Made by a program: the position numbers and the translations under genes. From contig JAHREC010000062.1 of assembly GCA_020081605.1 (NCBI GenBank), positions 2,542,001 to 2,606,000 on the forward strand: 64,000 nt of DNA, read 5' to 3'. Under the pieces are notes generated by a model, which saw nothing but the letters and a program-made list of their open reading frames with translations, had not been told where the DNA came from and searched no databases. Of the stretch, positions 37,393 through 49,286 are shown in pieces. This stretch comes from Albifimbria verrucaria (Eukaryota; Ascomycota; Sordariomycetes; Hypocreales; Stachybotryaceae). Position 1 is the first letter of the stretch. Each line of letters opens with the position of its first letter.

Positions 37393-39214
37393 CTAGATGC
37401 TCTCCCAGCCCTCCTCCGTAGGCTTGGCTCCTCCAAGTCCAAGGAAGAAACAAGCCAGTCCCCAGGCACCAGGATCGGGCACCTCCTCATAACCACTGCC
37501 ACCCACGTAGACAGTTCTGCCAAGGCTGGCCTTCATGCCCTTGGTATCATCAGCCGCTTTTCTTGCGGCAGTTGCGGCCTTCTTGACGTCACCGCTCTCG
37601 CCGAGGACTTCAACGAAGGGATACAGAGCATCGACGAGCGTACGGTCGCCAGGTCGTGCAGGTGTATACTTAGACATAGCGTCACAGCTCTGCTTAAGAG
37701 CCGCTGCCCAGGTTTTCGGCGTGATGTTACCAGACGACTGGCTGCGAAGAGCGTGGACCAGGGAGTTGAGGAAGATGGCATACAATGCACCAGATGTGCC
37801 ATCCATGGTGTTTTCCACAACAGGAACGATGGAGGCGACGTCAACAACTACATCGCCACTGAATCCCTTCTCGCCGATGTGCTTCAGAATTGCTGTGCAG
37901 ATTTAGTTAGTTGGTGTTTATACCTGGCCTCAATGGATTTCATACCTTCAGCGCCTCGCTTCAGTCCAATGCCACAGTCACCATCTCCAACCACGGTATC
38001 GAATTTCGTAATCTCGGGCTCCGCAGCAATCACACGTTCAAGTGCAGTTGTCAGAGTAGTCTTTGCCACCTCCGCATCCATAGTCAAGCCGCTCTTCTTG
38101 ATCTCCTGGTTCGCCTCGATAGCATCCTCCCTCACCGCGGTGTTCTTCGCCTCCCATGTGGTCTTGCGGATAGGCGCAGACCAGCCTGTCACTTCGGCTG
38201 GCGCGTCGAGGAGCTCAATCATGCTGGGGCCACCAATATCCGTGTTGACCACGTTGAGAAGGGTGATGCTGAAGCCCATTCCGTTGAGGCTTGTCGCGTA
38301 AGTGCCGGAAAGGACTCGCACGGGCTTAATGTTGTAGCTCTTTTCCAACTGTGTCACAACTTCGGTGGTTATGCCGCCCATCTCTAGGACGCTGACTCCT
38401 CCGAGGTTGTTGATCATCAAAACCACTTCATTCGAGTTCACCTTCAAGAACGCTCGGTCTTTGTCGGAAGAATCGAGCAACTGGGTAAGCATCTTTCCAA
38501 CGAGCTCTGGCAGGTCCATCTTTCCACGTCCAGAGCCAGCTTCGTTGTGAATGCCCATGCCGAGCTCGACTTCTCCAACCTGGAGCTCGTCGCCACCCTC
38601 AGCAGTGCGACCTGGGACGTGGACATGCTCAAGGCTGGCACCAACACTGATCAAGTTATCAGCCGTAAGCCTTGCGACCTTGGTGACTTCATCAAGTGAT
38701 CTGCCAGTTGCTGCCAACGCTCCAGCAATTTTGTGTACGAGCACCGTACCGGCAATTCCACGTCTGCCCACCTTCCCAGCCTGTGTTCTTCCGACGCCAA
38801 CATCGTCGCCAACAACGACCATCTCGACATTGATGCCAGCAGCCTTGGCCTTTCCACGGCCATGCCAAAGTTAAGCACGTCGCCGGTGTAGTTCATGACC
38901 ACCACAAGCACGCCCTTGGACGTATCTACGCGGGACATGATGCCGGTGCGAATCTGCTCAGCGGACGGGCTCGCAAAGATGGTTCCGGCGACTGCGGCGG
39001 AAAGCATGCCGGGACCGACCATAGCCGCAAAGGACGGCTCATGGCCAGAGCCACCACCCGAGACGAGAGAGACCTGGGATGCATCGTCCGAGGGACGGCG
39101 GTAAATAACTTTCTGGGCCTGATCCAGAGCGACATTGGGATTGACAATAGCCAGGCTCTGGAGAGCAGAGGTGACGAGGTGGGTGGGATCGTTGATGAAG
39201 TGCTTCCGCGACAT
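37393..39214 (-). CDS. DAK1: Dihydroxyacetone kinase (glycerone kinase)
   Basis: ATP-dependent kinase that phosphorylates dihydroxyacetone (and glyceraldehyde) to the glycolytic triose phosphate, used in glycerol use and detoxification; cytosolic. About 589 codons, one intron at 37893-37945. The DhaK domain at the N-terminus contains SLVSGGGSGHEPSFAAMVG, whose His binds the substrate carbonyl covalently. The C-terminal DhaL domain binds ATP through acidic residues in TVVGDGDCGIGLKRGAEA and has NTMDGTSGALYAIFLNSLVH. The protein ends in LGGAKPTEEGWESI. One A is missing near 38863 (expected GMAVEKAKAAGINVEMV). The gene symbol follows the yeast DAK1/DAK2 pair; which paralogue it matches best is not decidable here. 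Confidence 0.95.
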
Positions 39215-39757
39215 TGTGAGGGCCTCCTCTAAGTGCTTGGCGTAGACGAATCGGATGTGTGGGGATTAAGGTACCTCTGGACAGGTAAATATAAAACTAA
39301 TTGCGGAGGGCTGCCAAAACGTCTTCACTCATGAGATGATGCTAAGGAAGCATTCATGCCAATTCGAGGTCACACGGGAGGCGAAGAGGGTAGGCGGGGT
39401 TGACGGACGACTGATGGCCAAAGCCTGTTGACGTTGGAGGCGGGGAAATGAAGCAATAGTCACCGTTCACACCTACAGTACATCACCCAGTGGATCAAAG
39501 GATTGAAATATGTGGAACGTAGTCTTACACTAATTGAAAATGCCTCCTCTAGATGCTGGCATCGAATCATGGCAGGTGCTGAAGTAATATGAACATGGTT
39601 AAGCAAAAATAAGAGCAGCAAAATGCATGTATGTTCTCTGTGTCGACCAAGCCTGATCCCTCCTCAAACGCCAGACTAAAACCCTCCCAATACTTTGACA
39701 GAAGAAAAGACCACAACGCTTTGGGCAATTGCTGCCGTGATACTCTACACGCTGCAA
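39215..39757. other. Spacer between two minus-strand genes
   Basis: About 540 bases: promoter of the dihydroxyacetone kinase and 3' end of the DFG5-like gene. An AGGTACCT word sits at 39269-39276, 55 bases upstream of the kinase start. No ORF supported. Confidence 0.5.
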
Positions 39758-41257
39758 TCAAATAAGAAGGAACGATGTGCCGCCGATAACACCTGCGCAG
39801 AGAAGAGTCGTAAGGAATCCGGCGCCAATCTTGTCGCCCTGGGTGATGTCTCGAGTCGCCGGCAAGCGCGCCTCGTCGCTACCGGTACCGGCCGTGTAAT
39901 CGGGCTTGAAGTTCCACCATTGGACTGGGTCTTGGGCTTGTTTTCGGGCTTGTCCAAAGTGTACATGATGGCCGACAAGGCGTTCATCTGCTCACTGACA
40001 CCGTGGAGCTCATCGTGGGTTCCTTGGGATACCACTCGAATCCGCAGGCAGTTCCTGGGTGACCACGGAAGGGGAGTCTCGCTGGCCGCATTTCCTTGGC
40101 AAGAGGCGGCCGCAGCCTCAGCAGCAGTCTCAATGAGGGGCGGATATCGTCGTCAGTGTAGGGTGCCATTTTCGTGGTCAACGATAGCCAGCGGAGGAAG
40201 TAACCCTTGAAACTCTGCTGATCGGTGTTGCACAGCTGGAAGGGCTCGCAGAACTGCTCGTAGATGACGCCCTCCTTGACGAACTTGGTCATGGCGTGCT
40301 TGAGAATGCTATCCATCTTCTTCTTCCAGAAATCCTTGTCGTCGCCCTCGCTGACGTCGTACATGACAGCGGCACCGGAAAAGTAGATGGCTGAGTTGTA
40401 ACTCCATTCAATCACATCCATGTCGTCGCATCCACCATCTCGAATGTGAACACCGTCCTTGACTTCACCCTCGTCGGTAATCAGCTTCATGTCGACCTGC
40501 CAGTCCATGACCTTCTTCGCCCATTCACCGTAGGTGGTGTTACCCGTGTATCGAGCGAGACGGGCGGCGATGTTGAAGAAACAGCCGTTTGAGATGGTGT
40601 TCTTGTAGTCGTAACCGTTGTTGAAAGAGAAAACCTGCCATCGAAGACCACCCTTGCATTCCTTGGTATCCCAACGCGAGACGTAGTTGTTGAACACACC
40701 CTGGGTTGCAGCCAGATATCCGGTTTCGCCATCTGGCGGATCGGGAAGCCCTGCTCGGCCGCAGACATGGCGGCCATGGCCCAAAAGCCTTGGTCATCGT
40801 TACCCATGGTCATGGTCTGATTCTCTGGCATGTAATCCTTGGTGGGACTCATTTGGTGAACAAGAGCCTGTCGCGTTACGTCGACGTACGACTCGTCGCC
40901 AGTCAATGCCCAGTAGTCGACCATGGCACCAAACATGGCACCAGCCTCCCACCCTAGAGAATAAATTAGCTTCAGAAGCCACGCAGCGACCGGGAGAAAG
41001 TAAACTCACAGTAGTACGGGTCTGGAAGGTTACCGGGAGTATCACCGGTGTTGTTTCCGAAGTAGAACTTCATCATTCCGAAGGCGACGGTGGCCGCGGC
41101 CTCCTTTGTTGATTCTGTGGTGAAGATTAGCAGCAGGTCCTGGCATGGGTGCTGATCACGGGCAACGCACGCTCATTGCCCAGCTCAAAGGAATGGCTGT
41201 CGCAAGGTTGCTGAACAGCCCGAGGGCCACCGTCGCTGCTTGCAAATTGGCTTTCAT
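39758..41257 (-). CDS. DCW1/DFG5-type GPI-anchored mannanase-like protein (GH76)
   Basis: Glycoside hydrolase family 76 member related to yeast Dfg5 and Dcw1, thought to transfer GPI-anchored mannoproteins into the cell-wall glucan at the plasma membrane. About 462 codons with introns at 40954-41009 and 41115-41170. Signal peptide at the N-terminus (MKANLQAATVALGLFSNLATA). The GH76 core shows DPYYWWEAGAMFGAMVDYW, the paired catalytic aspartates in MTMGNDDQGFWAMAAMSAAE, and VFNNYVSRWDTKECKGGLRW. The C-terminus, read in the right frame, ends in a hydrophobic GPI-attachment tail (GAGFLTTLLCAGVIGGTSFLL) with its stop at 39758. Frame breaks near 40735, 40130 and 39940 are consistent with missing bases in runs. 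Confidence 0.9.
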
Positions 41258-43741
41258 GTTGGAAGAGGGTGTAGGATTCGCTTTGGTGTCTCGTCCAAAT
41301 GAGGAAATGCTGACGACAGGGGATTCCGATGCCAAGAGATGGCGACTTATAAGACGACAAACGGCGATGGAGGACGACGCAGACGATGCTGAGAGAAGGA
41401 AATCGGGTCGAGAGGGAAATTCGAAAGTCGGCGAGAATTCAGGTAGTTGATGGTGCTCCTGAGCCGCGGATAGTCGGCAGAAAACGACAACGATGGAGGC
41501 GGGCGCGCGATCAACGAGCGTCCGAGCGAAAGTCGTCCAGGGCGAAGGAACGAGGCGGGAGGTACAGTAGCGATGGTTCAAGGACGGAGGAGGAGGAAAC
41601 TGGGGACAAATGAAGCCAAACGAGTGATGATGAATGAATATAGGGTCAGGAGAGAAAACTGGAACAAGGAGGGCGAGCGAACCAACTCCACAGATCTACT
41701 AGTCAAGCAAGCGTGATGAATGAAAGGACCCATCGACAGAGACACACGACGCAAGACAAGAGGCAGAGCTAGGCCCAGGTACCTGCCAAGCGGGAAAAGC
41801 TACATGGCCGCAAGTACAGCGGCGTATCGGATTGGCAGCGGCAAGTACACCGGCCAGCAGTATAGCGTTGTCCAGGTACCTGCGTCAAGGCCAAGCAACG
41901 ACGTGACGCAAGCCTTTGCAAGCCTTTTCGAGCCTTTGCAGGCCACGGGACTGGGCGACGGCTGGGCGCTTCTTCTGGCGCCAGAGGGTGTGTACCTGCA
42001 GGGCACGGGAGGTACGGCACAGTGAACACGAGCCCAAGTACAGCCAGACGGCGCCGTCGGATGCCGGCATGCTACTCGTGCAGGACAATAGGTGTGCGCA
42101 GATTTGGGCGGGTCGTCGTCGTCGCCGGCCCCCTGCTTGGCTGGTTGTATCTCTTGGGGGCTGTGCTGCCACCACCACCGTACCCAAGAAACTGAAACCC
42201 CTGGGCATACGTCGGGAGTATCATGTCCATCTCGTAAATGCCGAGCCGGACGTACCCATGTCCATCTCGTGCATATCCCTGTTTTTATTTCCCTCTTGGG
42301 ATGCGAAAAAGACGTAACCACCAAGCCATCTCGTGATAGCGCCAGGCTAAGACGAGGAATATCGACAATAAATGAATGCCATGGAGGCGTAGATACGTCA
42401 GTAAGACCCTGTGCTGGGGCCACATGGTCAGAGAGGAATGTTCATGTCGCACCCCGTATTTTCTTTGAATAAGGTTGCAATTTGCTTCACCGTTCTCCCG
42501 CATAACTGCGCTGCCTTCGCACATGGTGTTACAAAATTGGAAAACCAGACGACGACGGGTACTTTCTAGCCTCGTATATTCGTCACCAAACGTATACCTC
42601 CCGGAGACTTTGGTTAAGAGTACCCCCATCCCAAAGAACCTCTAACCAACCATCCAGCCAACTAAGCAACCAACTAACCTTTGTCGCACTTCAGCCATTT
42701 CAATTCCAGCCCGCCACTAAAGATAGCTGGACGGTCTCAAAGCCACAGTCGTGGCCATAAGCTTAACAGCAAAATGTGCCCATCTTTGGCGGCGCGTCCT
42801 TGTCTCGGCTGGCGCATCTCGGCGTCCTGCCACTTGCAATAACACCCAAAGCCAACGCCTGCTCGCTTGCGGAAATGACGACGCGCCAACAGAAAGTGTT
42901 GGCGCGGGCTCCTCTCCTTTTACCACCGCCTCATGTCATGCCCCCGTACGGCCCACACTATGGTATCTACTAACTTGTCCATGATCTGGAACAGCGTGGT
43001 ATGCCTGTGCATAATTTTGAGTTGTGCACGTCAATCGCCTGGCGTGCTTCGCTAGTTCCATACCACGCTGTGGTGTGGGCTGTACATGGTAGTTAATCGA
43101 CGAGGCCTGCTTTGATGAGGGTCCACACCACGACCCAACCTTTAGATGCAAATTTCCTAAGCATCTGGGAACCGTTGAAGGTTCCACGAAGGGTTGCAAG
43201 GTTTAACTGAGCCTTATCTTGCATGGATTTCTCTTTCAATGTTTCACATGGCGGACAATCATATTTGGTCACACACAGTCCGCGTATTTGTCTCCAGCAC
43301 ATTTCGATGACGATGATACCGCGACTCCTATTCGTGCTTCACTTGTACTATGTTCAATAGCCCTGATTACCCATGTCATAAATTCCATCTTTAACAATCT
43401 TGGTATACGTCCGCCTAGCCTAACCGCTAGGCCTGTTGCTTGGCCAATTGCTTGGCCTACTTTGTTTTCACTTGGCACCTGAGCCTGTTGCACATCACAT
43501 TGCTCCTCATTCCTAATGATCCTTCCACCTCCTGCCGATCTTGCTGTTTCCAAGAGGTATATACCCAATGCCTCACCATGTGTCTGTCGTGTCCCGGCAA
43601 GCTCAAGATATCCAGGGTTGGTTGCCGTCGCAGGGTGGTGTTTTCTCGGCTCGGGGTCCCCTCAGGTGTCGTTCATTTCCTTGAAATTATAGCCGCCGTA
43701 TCCTGGCTTCGTTTGTCTTGGGGTCTCCATTTGCGGTGGCG
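41258..43741. other. Gene-poor region of about 2.5 kb with an inverted repeat
   Basis: Upstream region of the DFG5-like gene and downstream region of the DUF4188 gene. The purine-rich 41300-41620 stretch probably includes the DFG5 leader. AGGTACCT words occur at 41777-41784 and 41874-41881. An inverted repeat at 42991-43071 is listed separately. No ORF has recognisable content. Confidence 0.5.
42991..43071. repeat. Inverted repeat, 13-base perfect arms, 55-base loop
   Basis: ACAGCGTGGTATG at 42991-43003 is the exact reverse complement of CATACCACGCTGT at 43059-43071. The loop contains a second, shorter near-palindrome (GTGCATAA, then TTGTGCAC after a 7-base gap), so the whole block could fold as a branched hairpin. 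No flanking duplication or transposase is visible. It could be a terminator-like RNA structure, a remnant of a small mobile element, or chance. Confidence 0.45.
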
Positions 43742-44647
43742 TTAATTCTTCACATTGCCCTTGGTATCCCGACCAAACCGCCCGTATTGTGTCTTCAGCA
43801 AAGGGTGTCGGCGCTGACCAGCGTGTTCACCCACTTCTCCCCAGCCTCCGTTTCACACTTGACCAGGCCGCGGCCCATTAGTACAGGCCGGCAGTTGTCG
43901 TACACAGTCTCAAAGTGCTTAGCAGAGATGCTGTATGTCTCGTGAAAGACACCAACGTGTTTCTTCCAGGTCGAAGCATTATACATGTCCCAACCCTTGC
44001 GGTGTATTTCCTCTTGCGCGAAGCGATTGATGCTTTGGACGTCCTTGAAGTAGTATGTGAGTAGAAGCGTGTTATTAGTCTCCCGTTCATTGCCACGCCA
44101 GCGAGACATGCCCAAAAGGCCGAGTTCCTCTCGCCGAGCCATCAGGTCCTTGTTCATCTTCATAAAGCTCGAGGCTACTTCGACCCGGCCGGGGCCAAAT
44201 ACACCGAGGGGATGGTTGTATTGGATACCCAGTTGGAACACAACTACAGACCCAGTCGCCGCTTCAGGGCCAAATGTGCCCTTCTCCGAAGGCAGCTGAG
44301 CTGTCACGCGGCCATCTACGACGCCTTCCCGGAACGAGTTCGACCCGGGGACATGAGTTGAATGAAAGTCGTCACGACTGCGTTGAGCAACAGGCCAGCA
44401 GCCGGGACAATGGCCCACTTCATGGGCAGCACAGCGCATAGCAGGATCTGGCCGATGGCGCCAAAGAGCAGGAGGGTGTGAAGCTTGAAGGCATCCTTGA
44501 TCAAGAACTAGAACAGATCATGTGAACGTTAACGTCGATACGATTTGACTGAGCACTGGGACGGTGCACTCACCAACATCATGTTCCCTGCGGGAACTGC
44601 GTAGGCCTATCCGCTGGCGGAAGCTTTCCTTTGAAATACCCCGCCAT
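43742..44647 (-). CDS. DUF4188 (monooxygenase-like) fungal protein
   Basis: Member of the fungal DUF4188 family, sometimes labelled monooxygenase-like on the basis of a ferredoxin-like fold; no reaction is established to my knowledge. About 279 codons. The start at 44647 opens MAGYFKGKLPPADRP; an intron at 44508-44573 joins NMML to FLIKDAFKLHTLLLFG. One or two hydrophobic helices follow (LLFGAIGQILLCAVLPMKWA, IVPAAGLLLNAVVTTF). The family core is clear: VVVFQLGIQYNHPLGVFGPG, ELGLLGMSRW, HRKGWDMYNAS and HVGVFHETYSISAKHFETVY. The end, assuming one missing C, is SADTPLLKTQYGRFGRD. One C is missing near 44348 as well. No neighbouring biosynthetic genes suggest a substrate. Confidence 0.82.
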
Positions 44648-46052
44648 GGCTGTCGATGACCTATATTATATGAATAGATTTGAAGGGCCTTTTTCAGTGT
44701 TGAGAATGACGGGATGCGGAATGCGGCTGGGGCACAGCTATTTACTGTGGAAATAAGTTTGGATGATGTGAATAGTTCATGCAACAAGGCTCTGGTCGGT
44801 TCCTTCGCCGAGAGTGCGGAGTCCTCGTCCTTTAAAAGTTGTTGGCTGGCATTTGAGGGGTTCGAGTCATTGTAACAACTGCCCATCCTATCCTATCACT
44901 GCTATGCATGGCCACCTTCAGGGTTCATTCATTTTGTGCCGTGGCTCAATGGAATCATTTAGCAATACTGTACGTATTTTTGTCATCGTGGAAATGATTA
45001 CGCCGGTGCCACAAGTGGTGAGACACGGCAATAGGCAATCGACATTCAACAAAGCGAGGAACAACTGTTGCGCGACGTTACCACGACTGACACACGACGG
45101 CTTCACCAGTCCTTCCGTTGAGTGTGGAGGCGAAGAACGGAGGGTGCGGACCGCCCCGCTGGTTTGCGAATCCGATCCTCCGCGCACATCACGTCCCCTA
45201 TCGAGTCTTCCTAGCATGTTTACCAGAGTATGACCAATAGGGGAGGCGACGATTCCAAAGAGGATACGTTTCTACACAGTTATTGGGGGCGGCCAGGACA
45301 TGGGCTACCGGTACTTCAACATTTTTTGCCAATGCTCGCTCTCGCTCTCGCTCTCTGTCGTGGCTCAAATGTTTTACACTGTGGCCAATTAGATGTCATG
45401 GTTATGGTACGTACTTGGCAGAGCTTTGAGTCTGGACAGGGGAATCGCATGCAACGCATCGGATCAACGGGGCTGTAGTGGTGCCGTGCTGACGTTGTTG
45501 AGCCCACTGAGTCTCGGCGCAAGTGGGCTGGATTACTGATTATATCGAAGTCGAGAAAACATCAGTCCATAGCCACGAGTCTCATGGCGATGTATCACTA
45601 ATCAAGTTGCCGCTGGTTTAATTCATTGCCCGGCACCGTAGCCTGGTGTCTGAGCATGCGAGCTCTCAAATCTCAAATTTTGCTTTTCCTTTGTCATTGT
45701 CCTAAGTAAACCCGTAGTAAATTATTTATCTTTGTTTTGACTTTTGATGCATTTGTCAAGATGCTCAATAGAGACGTAGAATATTAACATTCCACAGTCG
45801 TCAATCATCAGATTCGTTCATTATCATTATCCAGTCAAGTTCCACATTCCGTTCCAAGACCCGATCCCTTGAGACCCCATATAAGGCAGCAAATCCCTTG
45901 GTGAACAACCATCCATACCACGAAACTGGCATTTCCATTTTGCAGAGCCCATTGCACTTTCAGGATGGCCTGTAACCCTTTCCACAACTTGACGCCAGAG
46001 GCCCGGTGCCTTAGATCATTTGCCGTGGTCTTGTAGGCCCGGGTTCCTCAGT
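44648..46052. other. Intergenic; upstream region of the DUF4188 gene
   Basis: About 1.4 kb with no supported gene. Contains a short CTCGCT microsatellite at 45334-45356 and a T-rich stretch at 45670-45760. Confidence 0.5.
45334..45356. repeat. Short (CTCGCT)n microsatellite
   Basis: Three to four tandem CTCGCT units in noncoding DNA. Short enough to be ordinary slippage. Confidence 0.6.
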
Positions 46053-47616
46053 TTATGCCAGGTTCTCCTTGTCTGCTGATTCAGGCTCTACCAGCGACTT
46101 TTCCCACTCATCCAGGAGATGGTTTGCCGTGCGCTTGATGTTGCTCGGAGAAAGGCGGTTGACGACGCTGGGCAAAATTTCTCTAGTCGAGGACCAAGGT
46201 TTGGCACATCCCCAATGACCGATCTTCTCTTACTAATTGCGATTATTGTCAGTCAATGGTCAGGGTGACCGCAAAGCTGGGGGAAAGCTTACATGGGGGT
46301 CACATTCTCCTCCTCCCTTTCAGCAATAGGCTGGATGTCATCCGAATCACCGCCATTGCTGTTGATGGTTGAGCCGCTCCATCGCGCAGATTTGATTGAA
46401 ACAGGCGATTCCCAGTTGGACCAGGCGTTATCATCCAGCGAGTCGAGTCCCAGTGGCGTCCAGGAGAAGCGTTTACTCTTGGTTGCCTTTGGTTTCTCTT
46501 GGGGTGCGTCTGTGTCCTTGCTGCCTGGTGTTGGAGCCACATCGGCGGAGCCGGGAGAATCAAGAACGCTGCTCACCTTGGGTCGCGCGGAGTGGCTGGG
46601 CCTGATGGTATCAAGGCCGGAATCAGCCTCGTCAGCAATGCTGCTCTCGCGCCTGGTCAGGGTCGGATCACGAGGACCCTGGCCCCTGATTGGTTCATCA
46701 CCAACCGTGATTTGACGGATGTCCTCCACGAAAGCCCGAAGTCCCAGCCTAAAGTCTTCGACAATCGAGGGAACACTGGGGGTGCTCTGATGAGATCGAG
46801 GCGCCCAAGAGGCGCGCTTGGACAAGTTGGGATTTAATAGCTGGGCAGTTCTCTTGTCCGCGGGTGGTAGTTTCAGAGGCTGAACATCAGCTTCTTGCGC
46901 GTCGGCAAAGGTTGCATCGGTTTTCACAGGCGATAGAAGAGACAGCGTCCTCGCGTGTCCCCTCGAATTACCTTTCGACGGCTTTGAGTAGGAGTGCTCT
47001 GATTTTGCAGCAGGAGCTTTCGTCGGTCGATATCCAGACTGCGTCTTGCAGAAAGTGACTCTTCATCCGGGGTTGATAACGGGCGACGCGAGTCCGTATG
47101 GTGGGCGGGATTACGCTTAAGCAGAGCATCCTTGATAGTCCATTGTCGCTTCAATGAGGTGAGGTCTGCTTCAGCTCAGGCCAGCTCCTCCCTCAATTCC
47201 AAAACTCGCCTTTCCTGGGCAGCAATTGCGATGATAAATTCATTGGGGTCGGATGGTGAAGCCGCAGATGAGGCGTCGACTGGCGTGGGAGGAACTGAGG
47301 AAGGGGTTGCAGTGGGAGTCGGTCGCGACGGATAGCTTGTGGGAGGCGCAATTGGGAGGGTGAGGAGAGCCGGTTGGCGTTTCGAGTCGCCAAAGACGTG
47401 GCGCGTGGCCTACCAGCGGTCACGGCGTTGTCTGAGGGGGAGGCGTGGAAAGAATTGACGCTGCATCGTCGGCTTGAGGTTGTTGTGCCTCGTGCGCCTG
47501 GGCGAGGTCAGGGGCGAAGCGAAAGTGGTGGTGGTGGCGATGGCAGTGAGCGCAGGCTCTACCGTGGTGCGATCAGCAGCCGACGAACGGCGGCGGATCT
47601 CCTGGTGAGAGGCCAT
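46053..47616 (-). CDS. DUF4048 domain protein, function unknown
   Basis: Fungal protein of about 500 codons that I assign to the DUF4048 family from its overall plan. It has a Ser/Pro-rich N-terminus (MASHQEIRRRSSAADRT), a short coiled coil (AAQERRVLELREELAQAEAD, about 47130-47220), a basic stretch, and an acidic Ser/Thr-rich segment including FRLGLRAFVEDIRQITVGDE. An intron at 46233-46292 leads to the final exon, with KPWSSTREILPSVVNRLSP and NHLLDEWEKSLVEPE. The stop is at 46053. At least three one-base breaks; the last exon needs one extra base near 46200. No catalytic motif or membrane segment is seen. It is probably a phosphoregulated cytosolic protein, but that is inference only. Confidence 0.7.
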
Positions 47617-49286
47617 ATCCAGACGCCTCTGCAGAATTCTTTGTAGAGAGTGGCAGCCGTAGACGAGACGGCGTTTGTATAAAGGAGTGACGTGAGCCTT
47701 GTTGGCCCGGCGGCGCCAGAGACGGGCGGCAGCGGCGGAAGCTCTAGCAACAAGCGCTTTGTTATGAGATTCGTTTAAAGAGCGATATTCATTGAAGAAA
47801 ACGGTGGAACAACGGTCGACAGCGCAAATCCGTAAAAGGAACTCGGTCATGAGGGAGCGGGATGAGATAAAGAAGAATTGAAGGTGCTGCACATAATTGG
47901 CAGGAGAGCCGATTAGGGTGAGCGAAAGGCTCTGGTCGCTTTGACAAAGGCAATTGGACAGCCAGGGCCAGGCGATTCCCGAACAGGGGATGGCTGATTG
48001 CAAGGTGATGAAGCTGCTGGATTATCTGCCGTAGTAAGGAAAGGAGAGCGGGGAGCTTGATCCGCTTGAATTATTGTCACAATGCTAAGGGAGGGTACTG
48101 GGTGAGCCTCGACCGTCTGCTCGACTTGGATTTCTGGGACGACGAGGTTTTCTTTATTTTGCTGGAGAAAAGAGAAGAGGTCGTTGCCAGGTCAAATAGG
48201 CAAGATGCGGTGTAAGCGTGCGCTCACGGGGTGGTTTGGCTTGGTTTGTTTATTCCAGACCCTGAGACTATTTACCCTTAGCTGCAGCCCGATGAAACTG
48301 GTCATCCGCCTCATTGACCAGGACAACCGGCGGATCAGACGAGGAAAACCACGCCAGCTGCTGCACTCACTCAGGGGCACTGGCTGCTGTCAGGACCCAT
48401 GTCTACGGCACGGGTGGAGTGAGGTCAGCTACATTAGTAGTGCAGAGCGCAGAGGCAGGCTATTGCAGGTGGATGATTCGGGGACTATCCCTTACCTTAT
48501 CCAGCGGGCTACTGGGCCAACCAAGCCAGCAGCCCCAAGCCCTTTTGGGGCCAGCGACCAGGGGAGCAGACGAGCCAATTTCCACATGCTTCGCGCCCAA
48601 TCAGAGGGCTGTTCCTGTTTGATTCGTCTCATGCAGTGCAGTGCGTGGCTCCATCGGTTTTCCCCATCTTTGGCTTCCTCAATCGAGCAATCCCCGCCAG
48701 CAAGCAAGCAACCAAGCAGCGACAACTGAGAACAAGAATAAGCCAAGATGATGATGCATGCGAGTAAAATACTCATGTAATCAAAACAAACTCTATAAGC
48801 ATAGCCTTGCATAAATACATTGTTTCTTATCTTTTCTTTTGTCCTTCTTTTCTTCTTTTCGAAGAATACAGAATGTACCATTTCTGCTGTACCAAAATCT
48901 AAGGCCTGCCTCTTCGATCCGTAGCCCCACCAGATTGTCTAACCTCGAACTTCCATCATGTGACCTCGTGTCTTAGTCGCGCACATGGTTATCCAGGTAT
49001 CACCATCTGCTGCATATTGGATATCACGTGTCGCGTCTGACCTCCCCATCCGTCACACGACCAAGGCAGACGCCTGCCTTGTTCCCTCGTCTGGTCCGTG
49101 AACAACAGGCTGTGCGCTCCAATTCACTCAATCATTCTGTCCTTTGTTGCCTGAATCACAACGGCAGTAAACTGAAAGAAAGCAACAGCCATGTCAAACT
49201 TAATTTCCACACCCCAATTTAACTCACAACTTCTCATTTCCGCCGCTGAAGAGACACTCTTCTAATGTCTCACCCTCGACGTCACA
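47617..49286. other. Divergent intergenic region between DUF4048 and the DNA ligase
   Basis: About 1.7 kb. The left part is probably the leader of the DUF4048 gene. Near 49025-49036 an E-box (CACGTG) abuts TCGCGT, the reverse of ACGCGA, about 250 bases upstream of the ligase start. No supported ORF. Confidence 0.5.

Noticed and set aside
44860..44960. Possible tRNA (GGTTCGAGTC-like and CCGTGGCTCAATGG-like words)
   Set aside because: The T-loop-like word precedes the D-arm-like word in the wrong order and spacing, and no cloverleaf can be drawn.
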